Assembly: GCA_024449915.1 (NCBI GenBank)
Contig: JAMZAV010000005.1
Location: forward strand, 434,001 to 498,000
Direction of reading: 5' to 3'
From: Sweltsa coloradensis
Taxonomy: Eukaryota > Arthropoda > Insecta > Plecoptera > Chloroperlidae
DNA: 64,000 nucleotides
This document shows, one piece after another, positions 1 through 13,400 of the stretch. Numbering within the stretch: position 1 is the stretch's first letter; the number at the start of each line of letters is the position of its first letter. Under the pieces are notes generated by a model. It ran no database searches, was not told the DNA's origin, and was given only the letters and a program-made list of their open reading frames with translations. A program made the position numbers and the translations under genes.

Positions 1-661
1 ATTACATAATATACATCACACTGCGGGAAGCGATCTAGGTGCGGTATACACTCAAGATTACCACCCAACGTCTCGTTAGCTGTGCCGCTAAGCTAAAGAT
101 ATTCTAGTTGGTGCCTTGAAACAATTACAAAGTGCCAGTATGATTGTCATGAATAGATTGTCAGACTCTTTAGTCCGTACTGGATAAGTGAGGCCATTGT
201 CTAAACGTTCTTTAGAAGGTTTCTTCAGTTAGATATTATTATTTTATTATATTTTTTTAGATTATTAGATTATATTAGATTATTCATTCCCTCTCTCTCA
301 AGAGGGGTTATATCTGTTACCATGTATCGGTCGAATGAATAAATTGAAATTGAAATTGAAATTGAAATATATAGCTTTGGGTTTCTAGAAACCCAAAGGT
401 TATAGTTACTACTATTTCACTTGCCGGAATTCATAACCACTTGTATACCGGTTAGCTTAGCTGTGTGCAAGTAGATAATGGCACCAAACAAATTTGAGGG
501 AATTCGTTAAGGATACCATTAAAATTTGGGTGTACACATAATTTATCATCCTACGATGCACAGAGGCGAAGTTGTGAGGGATGGGGAAGGGGGAAGAGGG
601 TGCTTCAAAATAAGATCAATTCTTATCTTAGCAACAATACGCAATCGCGGTGATTGTATCC

Positions 662-683
662 GGGGGGGGGGGGGGGGGGGGGG
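662..683. repeat. G homopolymer, 22 bases
   Basis: An uninterrupted G run. Similar G or C runs lie at 6867-6880, 31472-31483, 32443-32460, 38133-38144, 53887-53900 and 59661-59676. Lengths are likely to be unreliable in an assembly. Confidence 0.95.
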
Positions 684-1344
684 CTACAGACACAGTCATG
701 TCCCGATATTGGTAATATTTATGTAACAATTTAATTCAAGTCATTATGTCAGATTTCATGGATTGGCATCCTCGAGAAAGTCGGAAGACTGTCTTGTGCA
801 TTAGACAATATTGAAGAACTGAATTAAATACATTATTTCTGATTGGCGATGTATACTTCACCTATCCAAGCTTTCGTCGAGGAACTTGAAGGGGACACTT
901 GCAAAAGGCTCTCTAGGAAAAGGCCACAAATCGCTCGCAGACAGCAGCAACTCTAGAATAATTTCTAGAATCAACTTGTGCAGATATTTGCCGAGGAAAC
1001 GAAACAAACTGTGAAAGCGTGAAAGTAGCCTTACAGGTTGGCCTTCAAAAGACATCAAGCCGGTAGCGGTGTGGCCTTGCCCGTTCCTTCTTTCAATCGA
1101 GTAAATATTGTTGTTACTGAGTTTATTGATGAAATCAAACGAGGAAACTCAAAATAAGTATATTTCACAAGTAAGTTTGAAGCTAAATCTGGAGTTGATA
1201 AATTGACACGTACCCGTTGTGCATTCTGTGCTCTGAGTCACATGGCCCATGAATATATTTTACATCACTTGTATAACTAACACTTTAAACTACGCCCAAC
1301 ACGTCATCTACATATTGCACTTCTCTTTGTTATACGGTTGGGGT

Positions 1345-1425
1345 TGAGGCGCAGGTCGGAGCGTACGAAACCAAAAGGGACGAGGGCTCGAATCCGGTGT
1401 AAGAGTCACAGACACCTTTGGGTTT
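1345..1425 (+). repeat. tRNA-like fragment
   Basis: GGGCTCGAATCCGG (about 1384-1397) is B-box-like and follows GGTTGGGGTTGAGGCGC. A cloverleaf is not complete. Confidence 0.25.
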
Positions 1426-1577
1426 GGGGTAATCTTGACTCTTGAGTTCTTGACTCTTGAGTCGTGTTTCAGATGGCGCATAACGAACCTACGGACATTT
1501 TATTTAGATCGCACATTATAATAAAACAGTTTGGGGATACAGTCGAAACAACATGTATTTTATATGTGGCATCTTCA

Positions 1578-2050
1578 TTGGATGAGCGTAGCGAGCGAAG
1601 CGAAGATTCTATTTCACTACACTGGAGAAAAAAATCCGGAATGTTTTTTGTTCTTTTTTTTGTTGTATTTTTAGCTGTTTGTTAACACGATTCCGGCTAA
1701 ACCGATACTCCAATTGCGATGAAATTTTGTGGAGGCCTTCGAAATCTCTGAACTAAGAACTGCCACGTTTTTTAGTGCAATCGAAAAATTATTTCTCATG
1801 AAAATCGCAATTTTACGATTTTTTCGATTTTTAAAAATTCCTTCGACTTCACCTACACCTACATGCTTTATCCGATTGTAATGATTTTTTCATAGAACCT
1901 TAACTTTATGAATTAATATATTCGTGTGAAATTTGAGCGTAATCGAATAATTATTTCTTATTAAATCGCAATTTTACGCTTTATTTCGTTTTTAAACAAT
2001 TACGCTCATCCAACAACGCGCCTGAAAAAGCGTTTGCGAAGCTTCCTAGT
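1578..2050 (+). mobile_element. GGATGAGCG-family element, short subfamily
   Basis: TTGGATGAGCGTAGCGAGCG at the left is mirrored by TACGCTCATCCAAC at 2001-2014, then a conserved tail AAAAAGCGTTTGCGAAGC and CCTAGT. The copy at 6012-6484 is close in sequence and in the same orientation. Confidence 0.7.
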
Positions 2051-2237
2051 AAATAGGAAATGTTACTCAGATAGGAAGTAATATTTCTGTTATGAGGACT
2101 GACGTATTCCTGCTCTGTTTAGATTAATATGTTGTCAAGTTTGAAGCTCAAAAAACCACATCGATACGATGTGAGTGTGACATGGCTGGTATATTACGTT
2201 AGGACGAAACTCTTGTTGTTGAAAGCATATAGTTTGA

Positions 2238-2389
<152 letters not shown>

Positions 2390-4010
2390 CAGGCATATTT
2401 AACGGAAACATGATCAAACTGATCAAAACACGCTATTAGTGGTGCAATCAGTAAGTATACAATGTGATAGTATCGCTAAGCTGCATGTTCAAGACAATAT
2501 GCTCAATCGACGCCAGCAAACATGAAACTGAAGTATTAGCCTTCCAAGTCACAACTTCGCCATCAATCAAACTAATTAGTCCTGTCTATACCTCACTTGA
2601 AAACATGAATTACAATTAGGAAAATAATAAAAACTTAATTTATTTTAATGCTAATGAAAAGTAGGTGTGAAGCCCACCTTTAATTAACAACACTGCGAGC
2701 GCCTAGCGCAATAACAGTTGTAAGAACACCATTGTAATTTGTAATCACTGTAATTACCCGGGTCTGTAACACATTCCAGACTCAGGAACACACACTCGCG
2801 CTCTATTGTAAAGCTTTCACTACAGTCAGCTGGATGCTTGCTTCGTGAACCCCTTGCACGTCATCGGTATCAATTTGTTACCCGGTTTGAATGTCGAAAT
2901 AATTCTGATTAAAATACTTATAATGAAAGGAATAATACCTATAACAAAATGTAAAAATAATGATCCTCTCTCTGTGCCCAAGAAAACTGGTGGCTGGCTA
3001 CTGGCAAACAGATATTACGTGTAGACAAGTAGTAATGAAGACGGATGTTGTAAAGTGTGTGAGAAGAGAATAATGTTAGGTCCGCACCAGACAGGCCAAG
3101 AGGTCACTAATATTAATTGCTTCTACATCAATAATTGAATGGACTGGAAACTTTTAAATAAAACACAGCAAACGATATCTACGCAAAGGAGAGAAAACAC
3201 AATTGCTGCAACCAAAAGAATGATTAGTTACCTCACCCCAACCAGGGAAAGAGACTTGAAGGACATCGCGCACGTCTGGTGCATTGTTACTTAGCTTGAC
3301 GTGTTGCATCTGCAAACAACAATCAACATCCTCCAACTAAGGCGGCGTAGAACGAGTAACGACTTACTTCCAGGAAGGAAGGAAGGAATTAGAACGCGTG
3401 GCATCGTATCTTGAATAACAAAGCGTAGTGTGCAGTCAGGTCAATTTCCTGGACCTCGTCCAAGGTGATTCAATCAAGGACGCAAGGCTAGTTAATATCA
3501 TAACTGTTAACTAGGTCATATTCGATGAGTTGGATACACACACAGTCACACACACTTATGATTTTGATGTTGACCTTTAATACGTGTTATGGTTAGCTAA
3601 TTAGCAAGTGAATATTAGAAAGGTGGCAGAGGCACTATACTTTGCCAGTGTTTGCTTGAATATGCACACATTGGCCAGCAGCGTGGTGTATTGAAAGTAT
3701 GAGATAGAGAGAATAGGATAGCTGCATAAGCTTTCTATTACAGCCTCAATTTGACGTGTTGTTTAATAAGGTCCTTTGCCCTATTCGCTGTATATGGGGC
3801 TATGTTTTAGTGCCCGAGTCCATTGACTCTTGGCTTGGTACAGTTTTCCCATCGGACAGAGTGGTTTTAGTGTGTTCGTTGAAATAGTTAATGGCTGTTG
3901 CCTTACGTCTACATTCACTGAGAAAGGGCCAAGTAGAACCCTCACTGTGAGAGGTATTCTAGTATTTTTTTTTACATACAATAGGCCGCTTCGCGAACGC
4001 TTTTTTTAGA
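2390..4010. other. No gene recognised
   Basis: Unique-looking AT-rich sequence without a supported exon, RNA or terminal repeat. Confidence 0.5.
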
Positions 4011-4628
4011 CGCGTTGAAGGATGAGCTTTTTAAAGTTTGTAGTATGCGTGGGATCTTTTTATTTCTAAGTTCCATTGCAAAACCATATTTGTTAAATTT
4101 GGATAATTTTTATAAAGTAGTACTAATTGCTATGGTAATTAGAATGTACAATATCTGGAGGCCCGAAGACTTGCTTTTTGAACGCATTGTAGATGATTGA
4201 TGTCAAGTTTCTATAGTTATTTGTTAATTAAACCTAAAAAACTTATATTAAAACGTTTATTTCTATGGATTTTAACTAACCTTTTCAACTTTTTCTTTCA
4301 AAAGGTACTACATCACCATAACCTTAATGTCCATGTAAAATATGAACATTGTAGCCCCACCCGTTTGGTCAGAATCGGTCCAAATATCACGAAAATATCT
4401 CATTAAAAATCGAAAAAATCGTAAAAGTACGATAATCATAAGAAATATTTGATCGATTTTACCCAAAAACGTGGCAAGTCTAAGTTCAGAGATTTTGAAG
4501 ATACCCTCAAATTTTCATCAAGATCGCATATGCCGTTTGCCCGGTAGAGATCGAACAGACAAAAAAAACGAGCTAATTTTTTGGGGGTTAGTGAAATTGA
4601 AGTCTTCGCTTCGCTCATCCAGTTATTA
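4011..4628 (+). mobile_element. GGATGAGCG-family element, plus copy
   Basis: The left end GCGTTGAAGGATGAGC and the right end GCTTCGCTCATCCAG are inverted. The interior matches the copy in Chk1 intron 3, including ACATCACCATAACC and CCCACCCGTTTGGTCAG. No transposase. Confidence 0.7.
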
Positions 4629-4686
4629 AAAAGTATAGTAGGCAATATTTCCGGCAGACGCACAATACCTTATTTTCTTATACTTA

Positions 4687-5460
4687 TTGGATGAGCGAAG
4701 CGAAGACTTCAATTTCACCGACCCCCCAAAAATTTAGCTCGGGTGTTTTTTTTTTTGTTTTTTTGTTTTTTTTTTGTTTGTATTTTTGTCTGTTTGTTCG
4801 CTCTCTACCGGGCAAACGGCATATGCGATCTTGATGAAAATTTGACAGGACCTTCGAAATCTCTGAACTTAGACTTGCTACGTTCATGAAAAAATCGAAG
4901 AAATATTTCTCATGAATATCGTACTTTTACGATTTTTTTTCGATTTTTAGTGCGATATTTTCGTGACATTTGGGCCGATTCTGACCAAACGGGTGGGGCT
5001 ACAACGTTCATATTTCACATGGACATTAAGGTTATGGTAATGTATTACTTTTTAAAAGAAAAACGTTGAAAAAGTTAGCCAGAATCTATAGAAATAAAGC
5101 TTTTAATATAAGTTTTTTGATTTTTTGTGCGATATTTTCGTGCTATTTGGGCCAATTCTGACCAAACGGGTGGGGCTACAACGTTCATATTATACATGGA
5201 CATTAAGGTTATGGTGATGTAGTACCTTTTTAAAGAAAAAGTTGAAAAAGTTAGCCAGAATCCATAGAAATAAAGCTTTTAATATAAGTTTTTACGGTAA
5301 ATAATACCAATTGACAAGAAACAAAAGAAACTTGACAACATTCACCTACAATGCGTAGGCAGCAAAACAAAGCACTTGCAAAAGTAAAGATATCCCCCGC
5401 AAACTAAAAACTTTAAAAAGCTCATCCATCAACGCGGTGGGACTTAAGCGTTTTCCTAGT
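4687..5460 (-). mobile_element. GGATGAGCG-family element, minus copy
   Basis: It starts GGATGAGCGAAGCGAAGAC and ends CTCATCCATCAACGCGG, then GTTTTCCTAGT. It is the reverse of the copy at 4011-4628, so the two form an inverted pair. It contains an internal tandem duplication (about 4940-5105 and 5125-5290) around CAAACGGGTGGGGCTAC. Confidence 0.7.
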
Positions 5461-5512
5461 TCCCTATAAGACACAGTCGTTGTGATTAGAGCAGGGAGCG
5501 ACGCTTCACACA

Positions 5513-5665
5513 CGTGTCTGTCCGTCCGTCTGTGCGTGTGTCACGTCTCACGGTGAACACAGAACACGGCCTCCGATTGACATGCTTTTTTTTGTTGATT
5601 TGCCGTTCAAATATAGGACGATCCAAAATGTTTTTGGTGACACTTGGGGTCAAGGGGGGGGAGGG
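5513..5665. repeat. Dispersed repeat, copy 1
   Basis: GTCCGTCCGTCTGTGCGTG, then GATTGACATGC and TTTTTGGTGACACTTGG correspond to parts of 10600-10750, in the same order. A reversed relative with GTGAGACGTGACACTTGC lies at 15205-15300. An old interspersed family. Confidence 0.6.
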
Positions 5666-6011
5666 CGGAATACTAATTTATCTCTAACCGGCATGGCACT
5701 TCCACCAAAGATTCCATTGCTGTTCTTGGATATCTGTTGACTAGCTTCGCTCTCTATTTTGGGTTCGCCCGTTGCCGAGCTGTTAATTCCATTGATGGGT
5801 TTAGCTTTTTTTTAAATGTCATGATACCAACTAATTGTCAGGTATATAGGCCCTAAGGGTAATAAAAAAATTAATGAGCCAAATCCAATTATTAATTTCT
5901 TTGAACTTTCATTGTGATAATTATTTCACTTCTAGGTAAGTTAAAATTAAATTAAATTAACTTTACATACGTTGAACAGTTACTATGGAGATTAATAATT
6001 TTATTACGTTG

Positions 6012-6484
6012 TTGGATGAGCGTAGCGAGCGAAGCGAAAATTCCATTTCACTGCACTGGAAAAAAAAATTCGGAATGTTTTTCTTTTTTTTCTGTTTGTA
6101 TTTTTGTGTGTCTTTAACACGATTCTGGCTAAAACGATACTCCAATTGCGATGAAATTTTCTAGAGGTCTTCAAAATCTCTGAACTTAGAACGGCCACGT
6201 TTTTGAGCGCATTCGAAAAATTATTTTTCATGGAAATCGCAATTTTTACGATTTGTTTCGAAAGTTAAAACATTTCTTCGACTTATAACACCTACACGCT
6301 TTATCCGATTGTAATGATTTTTTCACAGAACCTTAATTTTATGAATTTATATATTCGTGTGAAATTTGAGCGCAATCGAAAAATTATTTGTCATGAAAAT
6401 CACAATTTTACGCTTTTTTCGTTTAAAAAAAAATTACTCTCATCCAACAACGCGCCTGAAAAAGCGTTTGCGAAGCTTCCTAGT
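6012..6484 (+). mobile_element. GGATGAGCG-family element, short subfamily, second copy
   Basis: It has the same left end TTGGATGAGCGTAGCGAGCG and the same right tail as 1578-2050, with the internal line TCACTGCACTGGAAAAA and the TTATCCGATTGTAATGA block in both. The pair brackets about 4 kb of repeat-rich sequence. Confidence 0.7.
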
Positions 6485-7053
6485 CTTTAAAAATTTGTTT
6501 TCAAAAACAGAATCCAACTCGTTGACTTCGAGTGTGATACGTGAGTTCGGTTGAGTGTTAGTGTCCGACGAGTGAAAGCTTGAGTTACCGCAGACATCGG
6601 AAAGAGACGACTGCAGTCACAAGAACGAACCATGCTGTCCTGCACACGAGCGTGCACAGATATTTTCATGTGCCAGGCAGAGTACATCACGTACATAATA
6701 TTATGTGCATGTGTCAGGCGGCTTGACAGTGCCGAACTCTTTCAGGTATCACGAATTAAAGAGCTATACACTTGAGCCACCCGGTTCACATCTCACTGAC
6801 GGTATCCAAATATAAATACACATTTCTGTGTAGGCCCTATTTATTAACTATTAATTAATATACGTTCCCCCCCCCCCCCCGAATAAACTATCACCCGTAA
6901 TAAGTTAGCAGCCTGAAGAGGGAAATCGCTTGTTTCTTTGTTAGTCGCTTTGAGTATAAGATTCCTACGACAAATTTATGAACGTATCCTGTTTCCTGAT
7001 ATCCTGTTTCTAATTCTTATTGTAAAATCTCTTTGCGAGTCAATTTATTTTTC

Positions 7054-7055
<2 letters not shown>
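6485..7055. other. No gene recognised
   Basis: Contains a C run at 6867-6880 and ends at a TAA microsatellite. Nothing else supported. Confidence 0.5.
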
Positions 7056-7132
<77 letters not shown>

Positions 7133-7137
7133 CAACA
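7056..7137. repeat. (TAA)n microsatellite before the first visible chitin deacetylase exon
   Basis: TAA units with one AAGAAT interruption, then AACAAC. It ends about 165 bases before exon 1. Confidence 0.97.
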
Positions 7138-7300
7138 TATTTTTTAAATTAAAGAAATTAAAATAAATTACGCCATATTATCTAATATTAAATAATTGCA
7201 GACTCGATGTAAATTACGTCCGGCGTGCAGACTGCAGATTGCCATAACTGGTGTAAGAAATATGCTAATGATTATTTGTTGGGTGTTGGTGTTGTTACAG

Positions 7301-7413
7301 TTGGGAGCCAGAAAGCGAAAGATGAAAAGGACAAGGACAAGGAGTACACATGCCCTGAAGGCGCCGAGAACGGCAACTATGCTGATCCTGCCACTTGTCG
7401 TCGGTTTTATCAG
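7301..7413 (+). CDS. Chitin deacetylase-like, first visible exon (N-terminal linker and start of CBM14)
   Basis: The acceptor TTGTTACAG precedes the exon and the donor CAG/GTACCG follows it. The frame is fixed by the next exon; two leading bases show that the preceding exon ends in phase 1. It encodes a short Lys/Asp/Glu-rich linker and the first two cysteines of the chitin-binding domain (TCPEG, ATCRRFYQ). The frame stays open upstream through the intron, so a start inside 7225-7300 is formally possible, but no signal peptide is visible there. Confidence 0.85.
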
Positions 7414-10400
7414 GTACCGGGTGACAACTGACAACAACGGGAGACTGGGGGAAAACTTATCATTACCAAGTCACTGGTGTAACTTTGAATTATCTGGACA
7501 AGAACTAATTTGAACCACTTGTAAATTTTAAAGACATTGTCAAGACGTGATATGATAGTGAAAACGATGATTTTATAACAATACACTTGGAACGACCAAT
7601 TATTATGCAAACGAAGGTATAGCACAGCACGTTGCTTGTAAATGACCCGCATATTATACATGTATGTCGTGGTTTTAATATTAGCCTACGTGACTATGAC
7701 GATGGTATAAGATTTATGTGTATATCCTTACTTAATACACAACATTAAATTTATAATGTTTAGATCTATTGAAAGGTAAAATATAGATTACAAAATCTTA
7801 GTTTGGCCTATTCGATCAATCGAAAACCGGCGGTATAGGCATACATTACTAAATACATCCCCAAAATAAAACTTGAATATGTATAATAAAGTTAGATAGA
7901 AATTACATAGGGCCAATCACCTATGTATATTAAAATTAGACTAAAACTTTTAGAACTAATCTGGTGATTTGTCTAAAAAGTAGATAAAAGTAGTTAATAT
8001 GGTAATTCATTTATTTGTAAGTGTAAACAAGCAAATCCTCTATAGTTGTATTATTATTGTTGTTAACCATGTTGTTATCGTAGGCCTATTTTGGTGTGAT
8101 GTTCTAGTGCGTGGACGGGTTCCCGTACCTGAACAGATGTCCGTCTAGTCTGTACTTCGACGATATCAACAAACTCTGCACATTCAAGACTGAGGCAAGA
8201 TGTGGCCCTATTGCTACAAGTAAGTTTCAGTTTCCGAGATATATCCATTCACTTCTTTATAATCTAACTTGATTGAAGCCCGAAGCTGTTTTAAAGCAGT
8301 ATTTGAATTTTGCACCACTTAAAGAAATTGTGTAGGTATATAAGGTAGCCTTCAAATTTAATAACTCAAATGCCTTAGTTATTAAATCAAACTTAAGTGT
8401 TTTTCTTGATTTGGATGGTCGGGAAACACTCCCGTAGGTTCGAAGCCCGACCAGCCCAATTTTGTGATCTCTCCGGGGTATTTATGTTAGTTTAACATGA
8501 TATTTTGTTCTTGGCTTTTGGTTCTTGTGTACTACTTGTTTTTACGAGAATTGACGCGATGGCGTGATCTTGCGAGCCGTCTGGGTATCGAACCCAAAGT
8601 TCTTTTCATATCTCCTCACGCCAGTCGAACCAGATATCAAATGTTTATTATAATCACTAGTAACGGTACTAATCAGGTAGCGATCAGTGGCTAAGTCTCG
8701 TCGTGAGCGTAGTGTAGTGCTTTGTTATTGCATCATCAGTTCGACGACCACATTATTACTTAGAGAAAGTGCGACCGAGTATAATATAAACACGTCCACA
8801 GTCCACACAGCAAAGTGGCGCGCTGCAACAGATTCGATTTGATCACATCACAAAAATAATTAGATTAAAAAATGAACGTCATGCCTGGCTATCACCGCAC
8901 ATCAGATCATCCTTGTGGTTGGTGTAGCCGTCTTCGCCATAGTCCACAATGATTATTGTTCATCACCGTTTTATCTTTGCTTATCATTATTATTCATTAC
9001 TAAATATAGTATAGAATAGAATAGAAAATTTATGAGGGTTCAATTTTTACATTTTGATGACAATTTTATACTGTATTAGTAATACCCTTTTTTGTGTTGT
9101 GTTTTTTTGTTTTTGGCAGTGTTTAGCTTATATATTATGTAAGAACATTACATAGGCCTACATAAATACTTATGTTTACTTAAATCTAGAGTTTATGTAC
9201 ATTTTTATTTGTCTTAAAGGGGTATTCAAGCGCTAAACTCAAAAAATAAATTTCATTCAGGGTAACTAGTTATGAATTTAGAAATTAACAGAAAAATTAT
9301 TGGGTCCTCCATGACCCCTCCAAAAAATGTCAAACTTGGTATTTTTCGAACTAGGTCCCATCGGCAGAAACCTCCCATAAGAAATAACATGGGGACGATC
9401 TTTATGCCCCGTGACCTAGGAGGATTTTGACCCAAAAAAATATTGGCCATTATTGACGTACTCTAGAGCCTTTTCTGTCAATCCTGTATAGGCTATTTTG
9501 ATTTGTAATTTGAGCAAGTGATTCCTGATTCGATCAAAATATGCTGATTACCAAGAATGGGTGTGATTTTGGAATGCATATTTTTGCGTGTTTGGTTGTA
9601 TATTTGTGCACAGTTTCAAGATACGATGTTAAAGGGCCATTTTAGATTAGTACAATGCTCTAGTATCTATGTGGAACAAAAAAGAAGCAGGTTAAAGCCT
9701 ATTTAAGAAATTTACCAAAACGCCAATTTTTTTATAAAAAAAATTGAAAAATTCGTGTAAAATCACAGTTTTAAGATATAAACTGTTATTGTGATAATGG
9801 TGAGGTCCCCCATAGAGTTATTCCATAACTTAAGTGCGATTTGAAGTATGAATTGTAGACTATTTTTGCTGTTTTCATGTTCAATATATTTTTGATCTGT
9901 CTGATCGCGAAGCATGCCGAGTTGAGTTTCTTTCTTTTCAATGTGTGGATTCCATGTCAGAGTGTTTTTTTTTTTTTATTTTAAGTCCTAGAAACTGTGT
10001 GCTTTTTGAGTTTTGTATCTTTGAGTAAGTGTGTTTGTTTGTTAATTCTCCTGTCCTATCGGTTCGGATTTTTTCCCTTTCTTTGTCAAGTTAAAGTGAA
10101 TAAAAGTAGTTTTTGTTCCGTTTTATATTAATTTTATGCTAGTATAGCTAATATTTGTCATCTAGGCTAATTCTTCAATTACAGATTATAAGAAAACAAA
10201 TTCATACTCTCTTGGAGGTTTACTTGTGTGAAATGTTTTGAAGTTTGATTCTAATAAGTTTGTTGCCTCTCCAGCTATCGCGCCCTTGACGGAGGCACCG
10301 CTGGACCTCGCAAAGAAGTGTGACACTGCTGTTTGTCAGCTACCCTACTGTTTCTGCTCCAGGGATGGGACATTAATACCAGGTGGTCTCGACCCACAAG

Positions 10401-13400
10401 ATGTAAGTCATTGTATGCTTTGCAGTAGTTTGCAACAATACTATAGCTTTAATAGCATATTTTAGATGTCTTAGTTGAAAAATAGCCTAAACTATACACG
10501 CATTAGTATTAATGTAGCAACTAGCTGTAAGCCTAGATGTTAAATGCTTTTAATTTAAAATTTATTTATTTTTATTTTAAGATAGCCTAAATACATCACT
10601 TTTCTGTCGGTTCGTTTGCCCGTGCGTGTATGTGTAACGTCTTACGATAAAAACCAAATGCGACCTCTGATTAACATGCATTTTTTGTTGACTTTGTCTT
10701 TCAACAAGGATAATACAGAATGTTTTGGTGACTTATGGAGTCAGGGAGTAGGACTAGCCTTTTAAAATGAATGTTTTTGTGTAGCCTACTCGGCATCTCC
10801 ACCAAGAGATTTTGATGCTGGATCACTTCTTATTTGTGTGTTCTCTTCGACAATCTTTTGATTAAGTATAGCTCCGCTCCATATTTTAAGTATTCCCGTA
10901 ACCTTGCTTGTTGAAGTTCAATATTACATTATTATGAATACAGATTTTTTTAGTTGAATTGCAATTTTCATGGGATAAAGCATTAAGTACAACCAATACC
11001 ATCCTATAGTGTTCTATCGTTTATAATTAGTTTGATGAAAATTAATACGTTAGGTTAGAAAGTAACCTCTATAGTGTAGGACCTACCGGTACCCTTATGG
11101 AATGTATAGATATATATTTTTTAATGGTACTACCTACTCTTGAAGAAGAGACCAACTCTACCCTTCCCCCCTAAAAGACGAGAAAATATGAATATTGTAA
11201 AATGCTGTTTTAATTAGGAGAAATTATTTAAACGTACGCGGGCTAAGCTTTAAATAAACAATGTGGTGTATGGGTGGGCTTTAATTTTCATTTTGTCACA
11301 TTTAAGTTCAGTACGGTAGAAGTGTTCACATTGTTGTTACGCAAAAAGCAATTCAAATATCCTACAAATAAAATCAGAATCAATAAAACGCAGACCTCAC
11401 AAAGAATATATATACAACTATACTACACAATATTGGAGAAATGGTAGATTTATTTAATTTTTTGTTTAGTTTGTTACAGTAACTTCTGTAATGCAAAAAA
11501 GCAAATTTCACCATTTAGGAAAGATTTCTAAATCGTGGTAATTGATAAATGACAAGTGATGTCAACAATAATGTTGGTTTAATATTTGTTGTTGAAGGTA
11601 AGCCAGGAGCCCTAATTAGTAGACCTAATTACCAGCTTGAATGTTGCAATACTTCTAAATCATTACTAATAGGCCTAACTATGCATATTTTTTTCTTTTA
11701 CAGACACCACAAATGATATTGCTAACATTTGACGGAGCAGTCAACTTAAATAACTTTGAAAAATACAAGAAAGTATTTACGGAAGATAGAAAAAATCCCA
11801 ACAGCTGTGAAATTAAAGGCACTTTCTTTGTGGCCCATGAATACAGCAACTACCACATGGTCAAACAACTAGCTCACAGTGGACACGAGATCGCTACCTG
11901 AGACAATATCGTAAGAATTATTTGATATAAATCTAAAATTTATATGTATGGGGCCGGTGTATCTGTCTACTAAAATTGTCATTTATGATACGCTTCTACT
12001 TAAGGTTTTAAAAATTTTACATGCTACGGCCAATATGGGCTATTAAATGCCGGCATACATAAACCAATTAGTAGTGCCATTCAATCAATCATCATATCAC
12101 TGATCATTCATCACTTCCCACCTAATTGAAAGGAGATATTTTAAATATATTTTCTTGAAATGGGTGCATACCTTATGTGATGGGTGGGTATAATTACATT
12201 TTTGGTATACATACATTGTGCAGAGATTATAATGAATTGTTAAGTGGAAAAGGTGGTACCCACACGTATTCTGCACCCTGCGTTGGCACCCAGCAAATAT
12301 AAAAAGACTCAAATCACTTGATATAGGTATAGGTTTATATTTCTGGTAAGTCAAGATGTTGTATTGGTACTCATCATTCCATTCCCAGCACAATCTCGTT
12401 TAAATATAGTTTCCACACATATATAAATTTCCCCTACTTTATGGATATTAATTTTTAGTACAATTCAGAAATTACAAAATCTAACGCGACCAGGATTCTT
12501 TTTCTGACTTGTACTAAATATTAACAATTCCACCTATGGGAGTATTGCCCGAATAACTAAGTCAAAAAATACTACGTAATTGGTAAATAAATTACGTACT
12601 CTATTTGCATGCACTTTGTTGGAATAATTTATAAAATTTAAGTTTATGGAAGAGGAAGTAAAATATTAAACAACTGTATTTAAATATGCGCATGGGTTAC
12701 CGAAATTGTGTTGAAAATCAATACCGGTATGCCATAAAATGTATAACTTAAGCTTTAGGTAAAGGCCTTAACATTGGTTTACCACATAAATGTTAGCTAT
12801 TTTACGCTCAAGCCAACTTAATTACGGAATTGAGTTGTGATTCGGTGCCAAAAAACGACCAGAAGGGTGTTGCGTGCTGTTAATTACACACGAATAACTC
12901 ACTCGGTACCAATAAAATGTTAAAGAAACTAATTGTTTACCATTTATATGTGCCACATATTTGCATATTGAATGGATGAGTAGAACCCTATCTGGTACTC
13001 ATCCTTGGCCACAGTTTGGAGGTATCATTTTAAGTATTTAATCCAAATGCACTATAAATATACCTCAACCTGAAGTTTCAGTTTACATTAAAATTCCAAT
13101 AGTCAACCTTAATGTGAAACACTACACAAGGCTGATATTGTTGGATCGTTCCCTTCACAACAATCAATACGGTAGTTAAGTTTTATATGAAATGAATGAA
13201 TAAATGTGACAAAACGGTATGAGCTTGTTTAAGAAGATAATCTATTGGCAACTGTATTTCTTAAAAACTGCACTTGAACTTTTGGTTTTCCAATCCTCAA
13301 TTGATGAAAGTGGAATATGCATTTCTTCTGTTCACAGGCTACAGCAGGGACTGGAGAACAAGGGATATGAAGAGTGGGTGGGAGAGATGATTGGAATGAG

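Larger units (their letters stand above)
1..1577. other. No gene recognised
   Basis: AT-rich sequence with a six-base GAAATT tandem near 340-370 and the G run at 662-683. Short reading frames show no family resemblance. The missing first exon of the chitin deacetylase-like gene could be here or beyond the edge. Confidence 0.5.

Noticed and set aside
7196..7513. 105-residue frame overlapping the first chitin deacetylase exon
   Set aside because: It is another frame across the exon and intron; the real frame is set by the CBM14 cysteines and the next exon.
8561..8615. tRNA gene suggested by GGGTATCGAACCC
   Set aside because: No matching acceptor, D and anticodon stems in the expected spacing.
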